41,202 nt of DNA from Kuafuiihalomonas sp039024635 (GTDB lineage Bacteria; Myxococcota; Kuafuiibacteriia; Kuafuiibacteriales; Kuafuiibacteriaceae), in the NCBI GenBank assembly GCA_039024635.1, contig JBCCQA010000039.1:1-41202 (forward strand), given 5' to 3'. Made by a program: the position numbers and the translations under genes. The notes beneath the pieces were generated by a model that worked only from the letters and a program-made list of their open reading frames with translations, was not told the DNA's origin and searched no databases. This document shows, in pieces, positions 9,583 to 17,353 of the stretch. The stretch's first letter is position 1, and each line of letters opens with the position of its first letter.

Positions 9583-10689
9583 GTGAGTACCGTGAGCAGC
9601 AAGCGGCGCATCGGGATCCTGACCGGGGGCGGTGATTGCCCCGGTCTCAATGCCGTGATCCGCGGGGCGGTGAAGCACGGCGTCAGCCACCTGGGCTGGG
9701 AGATGCTGGGGATTCGGGACAGCTTCAATGGTTTGTTCACTCGGCCCTACGACGTCGAGAACCTCATCCGGGACTCGGTGCGAGGCATCCTGAGCAAGGG
9801 TGGCACCATCCTGGGCACAACGAATAAGGGGGATCCCTTCGATTTCCCGGTCAAGAACGCGGACGGGACGACCTCGACCGTCGACCGCTCGGACGAATTG
9901 GTCGAGGCGATGCGCATCCTGGAGTTGGAGGGCCTCATCGTCATCGGGGGCGACGGCACCCTCCGCATCGCCCACCGCCTCGAAGCCAAAGGCGTCAAGG
10001 TGGTCGGCGTCCCCAAGACCATCGACAACGACATCTCGGCCACCGACGTGACCTTCGGCTTCCACACCGCGGTCGAGGTGGCCACCGAAGCCATCGACCG
10101 ACTCCACTCGACCGCCGAGTCCCACGACCGGGTCATGGTGGTGGAGGTGATGGGTCGAGACTGCGGCTGGATAGCCCTCCACGCGGGCATCGCCGGCGGG
10201 GCCGACGCCATCATCATCCCCGAGATCCCCTACGACATTCAGCGTGTATGCGACAAAGTGCGCCGCCGCCAGGCGGCCGGGCGCTTCTTCTCAATCGTGG
10301 TCGTGGCCGAAGGGGCCGCCCCCTTGGAGGGCCATCAGCAGTACATCGAGGAGGAGGTTCCGGGTGGGATGCCGCGACTCGGCGGCGCCGGGGCCTCCAT
10401 CGCCAGTCAGATCGCGGACTGCACCGAGATGGAGACCCGGGTCACTGTCCTCGGCCACCTGCTTCGAGGTGGCACACCGGCCGGCTACGACCGCCTTCTC
10501 GCAACTCGCTTCGGATCCGCCGCTGTCCAGCTCGTGGACCAGGAGAAGTGGGGCCACATGGTCGCCCTCCACGGGACCCGTATCGGCGCCGTTCCGATCG
10601 CCGACGCCATCGGCGAACCCAAGCGGGTCGATCCTCAGGGTGAGATCGTCTCTGCCGCTCGGGCCCTGGGCATCGAGTTCGGAGGCTGA
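9583..10689 (+). CDS. pfkA: 6-phosphofructokinase
   Basis: A 368-residue PfkA-family enzyme that phosphorylates fructose 6-phosphate in glycolysis. The N-terminal nucleotide loop is GGGDCPGLNA (15-24), the phosphate-donor loop GGDGT is at 122-126, the catalytic motif PKTIDND is at 144-150, and MGRDCGW follows near 190. The residue after GGD is Gly (125), as in ATP-dependent enzymes; pyrophosphate-dependent ones have Asp. The residue before TIDND is Lys (145), as in pyrophosphate-dependent and some actinobacterial ATP-dependent enzymes. ATP is the more likely donor. GTG at 9583 follows AGGGCGG; a second GTG three codons later is possible. It opens the plus-strand run with the kinase gene 8 bases downstream. 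Confidence 0.93.
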   Translation: MSTVSSKRRIGILTGGGDCPGLNAVIRGAVKHGVSHLGWEMLGIRDSFNGLFTRPYDVENLIRDSVRGILSKGGTILGTTNKGDPFDFPVKNADGTTSTVDRSDELVEAMRILELEGLIVIGGDGTLRIAHRLEAKGVKVVGVPKTIDNDISATDVTFGFHTAVEVATEAIDRLHSTAESHDRVMVVEVMGRDCGWIALHAGIAGGADAIIIPEIPYDIQRVCDKVRRRQAAGRFFSIVVVAEGAAPLEGHQQYIEEEVPGGMPRLGGAGASIASQIADCTEMETRVTVLGHLLRGGTPAGYDRLLATRFGSAAVQLVDQEKWGHMVALHGTRIGAVPIADAIGEPKRVDPQGEIVSAARALGIEFGG

Positions 10690-10697
10690 GGCCCGTC

Positions 10698-12404
10698 GTG
10701 GCCGCGCCGCAGCTGGACAGATACGTCGTCGAGGGCGAGCTGGGCCAGGGCGGCATGAGCGTGGTGTACCGCGCGCGGGACACCAAGCTGCCTCGGCCTG
10801 TGGCGGTTAAAGTGCTGCACGACTTCCTAGCCCGGCAAGACGAGGCCCGGCATCGCTTTCACCGGGAGGCGGTGGCGGTGGCCAGCCTCGAGCATCGAGC
10901 CGTCCTCGCCATCTACGACTACTCGGGCCCCAACGCCTCCCCGAGCTTCATCGTCACCGAGCTCATCGACGGCCCGACCCTCCGGGAGCTCGTCGAGACC
11001 CAAGGTCCCCTTCCCTGGCCAGAGATGGCAATGCTGGTGGCGGCAGAGCTGGCCTCGGCCCTGGCCCACGCCCACCAGTCCGGCGTCGTCCACCGGGACA
11101 TCAAGCCCGAGAACGTGATGATCCATCGAGACGGCCAGCTGAAGCTGATGGACTTTGGTATCGCCGAGATGGTTGGCGGTTCGACCCAGCTCACCGCTAC
11201 TGGCGCCCTCATCGGGTCGCCGGCTCACATGGCGCCCGAACTCATCGACGGCAAGCGCTCCGACCATCGGGCCGACGTCTTCTCCCTGGGGACGTTGCTC
11301 TACTGGCTCAGTACGGGCAGCCTCCCCTTCGCCGGGCCCAACCCCTCGGCTCTTTTCAAAAGAATTCTGGATGGTGTGTACACGCCGCCCCAGCAGCTTC
11401 AGCCCAAGATGGGCAACGGCTTGGCCCGCATCATCGCTCGCTGCCTAGCTCCGGACCCGGAGCAGCGTCTACCCACGGCCCAGGCCCTGCACGACGCCCT
11501 GTTCGAGGAGCTTCAGCCTCTGGGTCTCACCCCTATCGAGACCATGAGTCGCCGTCTGCTTCTGGACCGAGACGGCTTCTTGGAGCGCCAGACGCCTTTG
11601 CTCCTCGACGGTCTCGTGGCTCTGGGAGAAGCGGCGGTGGAAGAACGTCGCCTGGCTCGAGCCTCCGACGCCTTCAACCGAGTCCTGGCCCACGACCCCG
11701 AGGAGCCACGAGCGCGGCACTGGCTGGAGACGCTCCGTTCGGGCCGTCGCCGCAGGAGAAGGCTCGCCGTGAGCGCAGCGCTTCTTCTAGGCGTGGTCGG
11801 CTCGGCCGCCGGCGCCAGCCTCGCGCTCCGGCCTGCCCCACCCGAGGCCCCCCTCGCCGAAGAAACACCCAGCCTGGCCTCGACCCAAGAAGGCATGGCC
11901 GCTGCGGCCTCCGAAGCCCCGATTTCGCCTCCCCCCGAGCCGGCGCCCGAACCCCCAGGAGCGGCGCCCGCCGCCACCCCGGTCGCCGTCCCCAGCACCC
12001 GACGCCCCCGACCCCCGGTCCCCGTCCAAGAGCCCCCTCCGGTCCGCGCAACCCTGACCGTCCAGGTCGGCCGGGCCTACGCCGACATCTACGTCGACGA
12101 GATCCTGGTGGCTGACCTAAAGTTCCGAGCCCGGGTCGAGCTGACGGGCGGGATCCACACCGTCCGCGTGGTCCGGGACAAGGCGAAGATTTTGGACCGT
12201 CTGGGCCTGGACGCCCTGCCCGTGGACCGACCCCTCCCCCAGTTTGGCAGATTCGAGGCCCGAACCATCGAAGTCACAGAGGAGGGACGCCTGCTCGAAC
12301 AACGGGAAGACGGCCTCCTGCCCCTGGTCGACGACGTCCTCTTGTTCAAGATTCCGCTGACCCAGCGAGAGGGTCGCCAGATCAAGGGTTGGATCTCGTC
12401 CTGA
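10698..12404 (+). CDS. transmembrane Ser/Thr protein kinase with PEGA-like C-terminus
   Basis: A 568-residue Hanks-type kinase. The cytoplasmic kinase domain spans about 8-270: glycine loop GELGQGGMSVVY, ATP-binding Lys38 in VAVKVL, catalytic HRDIKPEN (Asp134), metal-binding DFG (152-154), SPAHMAPEL. All catalytic residues are present, so it should be active. A helical TPR-like stretch (about 300-345) precedes an Arg-rich stop and one membrane helix at about 356-377. A Pro/Ala/Glu-rich linker and a beta-rich PEGA-like domain (about 445-568) would lie outside. It starts at GTG 8 bases after pfkA and is followed 19 bases later by a secreted TPR protein, so one transcript is likely. Substrates are unknown; phosphofructokinase and the downstream FHA regulator are candidates by position only. 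Confidence 0.9.
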   Translation: MAAPQLDRYVVEGELGQGGMSVVYRARDTKLPRPVAVKVLHDFLARQDEARHRFHREAVAVASLEHRAVLAIYDYSGPNASPSFIVTELIDGPTLRELVETQGPLPWPEMAMLVAAELASALAHAHQSGVVHRDIKPENVMIHRDGQLKLMDFGIAEMVGGSTQLTATGALIGSPAHMAPELIDGKRSDHRADVFSLGTLLYWLSTGSLPFAGPNPSALFKRILDGVYTPPQQLQPKMGNGLARIIARCLAPDPEQRLPTAQALHDALFEELQPLGLTPIETMSRRLLLDRDGFLERQTPLLLDGLVALGEAAVEERRLARASDAFNRVLAHDPEEPRARHWLETLRSGRRRRRRLAVSAALLLGVVGSAAGASLALRPAPPEAPLAEETPSLASTQEGMAAAASEAPISPPPEPAPEPPGAAPAATPVAVPSTRRPRPPVPVQEPPPVRATLTVQVGRAYADIYVDEILVADLKFRARVELTGGIHTVRVVRDKAKILDRLGLDALPVDRPLPQFGRFEARTIEVTEEGRLLEQREDGLLPLVDDVLLFKIPLTQREGRQIKGWISS

Positions 12405-12423
12405 ACGCGGGCAAGGCTTAGGC

Positions 12424-13158
12424 ATGGGGCTGGGCTGGGCACTAAGCCTGGCGGTGTGCGTCGGACAGACCGCCGCCCCGTCGACGGATCCAGAGGCCGC
12501 CATCCGCTACGCCCAGAACGCCTTCGAGTATCGAGACTTCCCCAAAGTGGTGGAGGTTCTTTGGCCCTGGCTCCACCCTCCCCGCATGCAGGACGAAGCT
12601 CGGCTCGTCCGGGCTCGGGAACTCCTCGGCGTCAGCCTTCATCTGGTCGGCCGGGTCGAGGACGCCCGAGAAGAGTTCACCGCGCTGCTGCTTCGAGATC
12701 CGGACCACGGCTTGGACCCCTTCACCGTCCCCCCCGACGTCATCCAGTCTTTCGAGACCGTGAAGCAGCAGATGGAGCCCACCCTGCGGACGCTCCGGGA
12801 GCGTCGCCCCTTGGAGCCGCCGGCAGCACCGATCGAGCCCCAGGTCCGACTGGAGCTGGTCGAAGTTCCCCACTGGTCGGTCACGCTTCTCCCCTTCGGT
12901 GCGCCCCAGTTCGTGCTCGACCGGCCGGCTTGGGGCGCGACCCTTCTCTCGGTCCAGCTGGCCGGTCTAGGCCTCAACTTGGCGGCTTTCGCTCGGGCCT
13001 CGGATCTCCCTGCCGATTCGGCCGAGTTCGATCGTTGGGTGACGCTTCAGTATGTCGGTTTGGGTGTGGCGGTCGCAGGCTACGTAAGCAGCGTCGTCCA
13101 CGCCAACAACCGCCTCCGCACGAAACGGGAGGCGCTGCTGCGTCGGGACCGGAAATGA
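12424..13158 (+). CDS. exported TPR-like protein with C-terminal membrane segments
   Basis: A 244-residue protein I do not recognise. Residues 1-19 form a signal peptide (MGLGWALSLAVCVGQTAA). Residues about 22-125 contain helical repeats of TPR character (AIRYAQNAFEYRDFPKVVEVL, then ELLGVSLHLVGRVEDAREEF). After a Pro-rich linker, two hydrophobic stretches (about 176-192 and 206-222) could anchor it in the membrane; a basic tail follows. Similar exported proteins with TPR plus two C-terminal helices are often encoded beside Ser/Thr kinase genes in myxobacteria, which is recalled context rather than a tested match. It follows the kinase gene by 19 bases. Confidence 0.7.
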   Translation: MGLGWALSLAVCVGQTAAPSTDPEAAIRYAQNAFEYRDFPKVVEVLWPWLHPPRMQDEARLVRARELLGVSLHLVGRVEDAREEFTALLLRDPDHGLDPFTVPPDVIQSFETVKQQMEPTLRTLRERRPLEPPAAPIEPQVRLELVEVPHWSVTLLPFGAPQFVLDRPAWGATLLSVQLAGLGLNLAAFARASDLPADSAEFDRWVTLQYVGLGVAVAGYVSSVVHANNRLRTKREALLRRDRK

Positions 13159-13172
13159 AGGTCGAAAGTCCG

Positions 13173-13201
13173 GGCATCCTGGTATGACTTCACAGGATGC
13201 C
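13173..13201 (+). promoter_or_regulatory. inverted repeat enclosing the start codon of the sigma54 activator
   Basis: GGCATCCTG (13173-13181) and CAGGATGCC (13193-13201) are a perfect 9-bp inverted repeat with an 11-base loop. The ATG at 13197 lies inside the second arm. An in-frame TGA at 13185-13187 rules out an earlier start. As RNA this would hide the start codon; as DNA it could be a dyad for a regulator. No T tract follows, so it is not a terminator. Confidence 0.6.
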
Positions 13202-15056
13202 GGCGGTCTACATCGAAGCCCCCGGACAGGCGCCTAGAGTCCACGCCCTTGCCCGCGCCATCACCAGCGTCGGAGCGGACCCGGACAACGACATCCATGT
13301 CAGGGGCGCGGACCTTCAGCCGACCCACGCTCAATTCGTCGTCGAGGGCGACGCGGTGATGGTGGTCGGCATGCTCCGGGACATGGTGGTCAATGGACGC
13401 CGCGAAAAGCGAAAGGTCCTGGAGACGGGCGACGTGGTGCGGATCGGTCTGCTGGCCATGACCTATCACGCCGACGGCCTCCCGAAGACCGAAGAGGAAG
13501 AGAACGCTTCCAGCACCGAGCTCCAGCGGGCCCATGGCCGCCTCCTCGACTTCTCGAAACGCCTTCTGGCCAACGCCCCCACCGCCCACCTGGTCGAGAT
13601 GCTCTTGGACGGAATCATCGACATCACCGGTGCAGACAAAGGCTTCCTGGTCCTGCTGGAGAAGGGGCGCCCAGTCGTCAGAGCGGCTCGCCACGTCGAG
13701 AACCACGACGTCCAGCTTTCGCTGGAGCAGCTGTCCGACTCGATTCTTCGACGGGTCATGAACGACCGAGAGCCTCTCGTCGTGTCCGACGCCCGCACCG
13801 ACGCCCAGTTCAACGCCTCCGAGTCTGTCGTGAACCTTCAGCTGGCTAGCGTGATGTGTTGTCCGCTCCTGGAACGAGAAGAGCTTCAAGGCCTGCTCTA
13901 CGTGGGCTCCCACAGCGCAGTCCGACACTTCGACGAGGCCTCGCTAGAGCTCATGCAGATCTTTGCGGCCCAGGCGAGCCTCCTGCTCTCGCAAGCCCAA
14001 CGTATCGAAGAGTTGGTCAGTGAGCGGGCCGAGCTGAATACCCGCCTCGACGAACATCGTCTCGGGCGCATCGTCGGCGCTTGCGCCTCCATGCAGGAGG
14101 TCTTTCGGCGGGTGCGCAAGGTGGCCAGCACCGACATCTCGGTCCTCATCAGCGGAGAGACGGGGACCGGCAAAGAGCTCATCGCCAAAGAGATCCACGA
14201 AGCGTCCCCTCGAAGAGGCGGGCCCTTCGTCGTCATCAACTGTGGCGCCATTCCCGAGAATCTTCTCGAGTCGGAGCTCTTCGGTCACGTCCGGGGCGCC
14301 TTCACCGGAGCGGATCGAACCCGGGACGGCCGCTTTCAGAACGCATCGGGCGGGACGCTATTTCTCGACGAGATCGGTGAGATGCCCCTGCCCCTTCAGG
14401 TGAAGCTGCTGCGGGCGTTGCAAGAGAGGATCGTGACCAAAGTCGGCGACGCTACCCAAGAGGCGGTCGACATCCGAGTGGTCGCCGCCACCAACCGAAG
14501 GCTCGACGAAGAAGTGAGCGCGGGCCGCTTCCGAGAGGATCTCTACTACCGGCTCGACGTCGTGAACGTCCGACTACCCCCTCTTCGGGAGCGGGGTGAA
14601 GACCTAGAGGTGCTGGCCAAGTTCTTCCTGGCCCGAGCCGCCCGAGAGCATGAACGCCCGGTCTTGGGCTTCACCAAGAGCTGCCTGGTCGCGCTCCGAA
14701 AGTACGCCTGGCCGGGGAACGTGCGGGAGCTCGAGAACCGAATCGCCAAGGCGGTGGTGCTAGCCGAGAGGGAGCTTCTCACCGCGGCCGACCTCGACAT
14801 CCAGCCCGAGGATCTCGAGGAAGTACTGCCCCTTTCCGAAGCCAAGGAACGCTTCCAGACCCGCTACATCGACATGGTCCTCCAGCGGAACGCAGGAAAC
14901 CGGACCAAGACGGCCAAGGAGCTCGGAGTCGATCCGCGCACGGTCTTCCGGCATCTGGAAAAGCGGAGCCACGAGCCCAGCCCCATTCCTGACGAGGAAG
15001 GCTCGGCCGGGGCCCTGCTGGGGGCCGAAGACCTCGATCCTCCAGGGCCTCGCTGA
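13197..15056 (+). CDS. sigma54-dependent activator with FHA and GAF domains
   Basis: A 619-residue enhancer-binding protein. An FHA-like domain covers about 1-95, a GAF domain about 110-270, and a sigma54-interacting AAA+ domain about 290-520: Walker A GETGTGKE (320-327), GAFTGA (367-372), Walker B with DEIGE (391-395), arginine-finger region REDLYYRLD. A Fis-type HTH lies at about 568-590 (NRTKTAKELGVDPRTVFRHL). It should drive RNA polymerase-sigma54 at its targets. In the FHA domain, the Arg and Ser that normally contact phosphothreonine are replaced by Ala27 and Gln41, while His44 and Asn66 remain. It lies two genes after a Ser/Thr kinase. No good Shine-Dalgarno precedes the ATG, which lies in an inverted repeat. 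Confidence 0.93.
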   Translation: MPAVYIEAPGQAPRVHALARAITSVGADPDNDIHVRGADLQPTHAQFVVEGDAVMVVGMLRDMVVNGRREKRKVLETGDVVRIGLLAMTYHADGLPKTEEEENASSTELQRAHGRLLDFSKRLLANAPTAHLVEMLLDGIIDITGADKGFLVLLEKGRPVVRAARHVENHDVQLSLEQLSDSILRRVMNDREPLVVSDARTDAQFNASESVVNLQLASVMCCPLLEREELQGLLYVGSHSAVRHFDEASLELMQIFAAQASLLLSQAQRIEELVSERAELNTRLDEHRLGRIVGACASMQEVFRRVRKVASTDISVLISGETGTGKELIAKEIHEASPRRGGPFVVINCGAIPENLLESELFGHVRGAFTGADRTRDGRFQNASGGTLFLDEIGEMPLPLQVKLLRALQERIVTKVGDATQEAVDIRVVAATNRRLDEEVSAGRFREDLYYRLDVVNVRLPPLRERGEDLEVLAKFFLARAAREHERPVLGFTKSCLVALRKYAWPGNVRELENRIAKAVVLAERELLTAADLDIQPEDLEEVLPLSEAKERFQTRYIDMVLQRNAGNRTKTAKELGVDPRTVFRHLEKRSHEPSPIPDEEGSAGALLGAEDLDPPGPR

Positions 15057-15101
15057 AGCCCGCTTGGAATGTTCTCTTCGGCTCGGGCATTCTACGAAGA
15101 C

Positions 15102-15680
15102 GTGGGGCGCACAACCCTCATACTCTTGACGACGGCCCTCTCCGCCTGCCTCTTGCCCCCCGACGGCGAGCCGAGCCCCTCTGAGCAAAGTCCGGCTCTG
15201 CTGTTCGACGAAGTCTCTCCGCGCGTTGGCGTGCTCTTCGTCTCGGCTGGCGACGAGCCCACCGATTTCATCCAAGACCCGGACGGTCGCTGCCAAGACA
15301 TCCGGCTTCGGGTGCCCGGGATTTCAGACCCCGATTCCGACACTCTTCTTCTGAGGCTGGTCGCCAACAACGAAGAGTCCACCGCGAGGATCATTGACGA
15401 AGACCCCGAGCGGACCGACGACAACGGCGACATCCCGCCCTACATGATCCAGTTCGACCCCCGCGATCACTTTGGCGAGACGGTGAGCGAAGCAGCCCGG
15501 CTCGGTCCTCGCCTTGCTTCACTCACCTTGTTCATCACCGACGGCGTGGCCTGGTCCTCGACGAGCGAGCAGCCGCCAGAGGATGACGACTTCGGCGAGG
15601 TCCTCGGGGAGGGCAACGTCACCCGGGTCGATTGGACCCTCTTCTTCACCAAGGATCGGAATGAGACATGTCCGTCTTGA
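15102..15680 (+). CDS. lipoprotein of unknown function
   Basis: A secreted lipoprotein with signal peptide ending in lipobox LSAC. Starting at GTG 15102 gives MGRTTLILLTTALSAC, a normal signal peptide with the lipidated Cys at residue 16 and 192 residues in all. The upstream ATG at 15069 adds MFSSARAFYED, acidic residues that would be unusual before the hydrophobic core, so I prefer the GTG; GAAGA just before it is a weak ribosome site. The mature part is acidic with beta-forming segments (VGVLFVSAG, DIRLRVPGI, LASLTLFITDG) and matches no family I know. Its end overlaps the next lipoprotein gene by 13 bases, so both are translated together. Confidence 0.75.
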   Translation: MGRTTLILLTTALSACLLPPDGEPSPSEQSPALLFDEVSPRVGVLFVSAGDEPTDFIQDPDGRCQDIRLRVPGISDPDSDTLLLRLVANNEESTARIIDEDPERTDDNGDIPPYMIQFDPRDHFGETVSEAARLGPRLASLTLFITDGVAWSSTSEQPPEDDDFGEVLGEGNVTRVDWTLFFTKDRNETCPS

Positions 15681-17353
15681 GGGCCGTTCTTCTCGTCGGC
15701 CTGGCGCTGGGCGCCTGCGACCAAAGCGAAACGGACTCCGGGTCACAGATTTGCAGCCTCCCGTGCACCGGGGAGCAGGTCTGTTTGGAGGGCCGCTGCG
15801 TCGTGCTGGACGGCGACTTCATCGCGGTCATCCAGCCACGAGACGGCGCTCAAGAGGTCGTGCCGGTCGACGGCCTCGCCCCCGGCCGCCCAACGACCAT
15901 TCGGCTACCCGAAGACTGCGACATCAGGACCGAGGTCCGCCTTCGCTCTCGGACCTCGTCGACGAGCGGAAGCCGCAACGAGCTCACCGCCGACTTGGCC
16001 TTTCATCGTCGAGACCCCGACTTTCCCGTCCATCGCTTCGTGGGCACGACCACCGCCCTTCCCGACGCCGCCTTTCCCTCGGTCGGACCCGGCTCAGACC
16101 GGCAGGTGAGCCGAATCCGCCTCAGCAGGGCCGAGGTCTACGACGTCCGGGTGAGCCCCCGAGCCTCGACGGCCCCCGCCCTCTTCGAAGGCCTGAGCGT
16201 GACCAGCTGTCCGAGCAGCGGCCAGACCTTCGAGTTGTTCCCGGCTCGCCGGATCTCGGGGGTGGTCCGAGACGCCCTCGATGGCCTGGTTCAGGCGAAC
16301 GTGGACGTGTGGGCTATCGGCCCCGACCAGCTGCAGTCGCCGGTCGTTCGGAGCGACGCTGCGGGGCGCTTCACCTTGGACCTTCCCCGACGACAAACGG
16401 TCTTTCGACGTCCTGAATTTCCGGCCTTCCGCTATGAGGTTCGAGCCCGTCGAGCCACCGAGACCGAGCCTTCGGCCCCGCCTTCATGGCGCTATCGCGC
16501 ACAGGTCAGCTTCGAGGAGGGGCAGGAGAGCATCGAGGGCTACGAAATCCGACTGGAGCCCACCTTGGCCAGCCTCAGGGTGCCGGCCCAGTTCGAGCTT
16601 CGAGGCCGGAGCGTCAACAACCAGGACCGACCGGTGGTCCAGGGGGCAGAGCTGCGCTTCCAGCTGGTCAACTCCTCCACCGGCACCGCCGTCTTCAGCG
16701 GCGCCGGCGTCACCGAGGAAAGAGGTCGAGTGTTCACCGTCCTCCCCAGCGGCGAGCCCGCCGGCGTCGATGCCCCGATCCCGGTCCTGGCTGGGCCCCT
16801 CCAATTCAGCGTACGGCCTCCGCCGGGCTCCCCCTTTGCAGACGACATCCTGGAAGCCCGGCTGTCGCCGACAAGCCCTCTACCCTTGCAGCTGGAACTC
16901 ACTCGGCCTCGGGCCGAGGCGCGGGGCCAGCTCACCGATAGCCGGCAGGCCCCCCTCGACCGCGTCCTCTTGACCTTCGTCTCCACGAGCGGGCGCAGCT
17001 TCTCCGGTTTCTCGGACGAAGCGGGTAGCTTCTCCATCTTCGTGGAGCCCGGACGTTACGGCTGGTCCATGGAGGCGCCGGGAGACGACGGCCTGTCGTA
17101 TGGCGTCGTGAACGTCGGGGCCGGCGGGATTGAGCTCGGCCGGTCCTTGGCCCCCACGGCTCCCGTCGAGCTGTTCTTGCAGGCCTTCGACGGTCGGCCT
17201 CTGGTCGACGCCGACGCGTGGATCTACGTCCAGATCGCTGCGGGAGACCCGCCGATTCAGGTCGCTCGAGGGCGCAGTGATGGCGAGGGAAAGCTCGCCG
17301 TCAGGCTCCCGCTGCAGACCCAAGGGTCCGGAGCGGGGGACCCGGTTCAGTAG
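15668..17353 (+). CDS. lipoprotein with carboxypeptidase-regulatory-like repeats
   Basis: A 561-residue lipoprotein: signal peptide MSVLRAVLLVGLALGAC with the lipidated Cys at 17. A Cys-rich knot follows (CSLPCTGEQVCLEGRC), of a type common at the start of myxobacterial surface lipoproteins. Several beta-sandwich segments resemble carboxypeptidase-regulatory-like domains, for example ISGVVRDALDGLVQANVDV with AAGRFTLDLP, and ARGQLTDSRQAPLDRVLLTF with EAGSFSIFVEPG. Such domains usually give structural or adhesive surface proteins; no catalytic site is seen. It overlaps the preceding lipoprotein gene by 13 bases, and its stop overlaps the converging gene by 7 bases. Confidence 0.75.
   Translation: MSVLRAVLLVGLALGACDQSETDSGSQICSLPCTGEQVCLEGRCVVLDGDFIAVIQPRDGAQEVVPVDGLAPGRPTTIRLPEDCDIRTEVRLRSRTSSTSGSRNELTADLAFHRRDPDFPVHRFVGTTTALPDAAFPSVGPGSDRQVSRIRLSRAEVYDVRVSPRASTAPALFEGLSVTSCPSSGQTFELFPARRISGVVRDALDGLVQANVDVWAIGPDQLQSPVVRSDAAGRFTLDLPRRQTVFRRPEFPAFRYEVRARRATETEPSAPPSWRYRAQVSFEEGQESIEGYEIRLEPTLASLRVPAQFELRGRSVNNQDRPVVQGAELRFQLVNSSTGTAVFSGAGVTEERGRVFTVLPSGEPAGVDAPIPVLAGPLQFSVRPPPGSPFADDILEARLSPTSPLPLQLELTRPRAEARGQLTDSRQAPLDRVLLTFVSTSGRSFSGFSDEAGSFSIFVEPGRYGWSMEAPGDDGLSYGVVNVGAGGIELGRSLAPTAPVELFLQAFDGRPLVDADAWIYVQIAAGDPPIQVARGRSDGEGKLAVRLPLQTQGSGAGDPVQ

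Noticed and set aside
17300..17353. Truncation or frameshift at the end of the large lipoprotein gene
   Set aside because: The end is abrupt and overlaps the convergent stop, but no continuation is found in another frame downstream, so damage cannot be argued.
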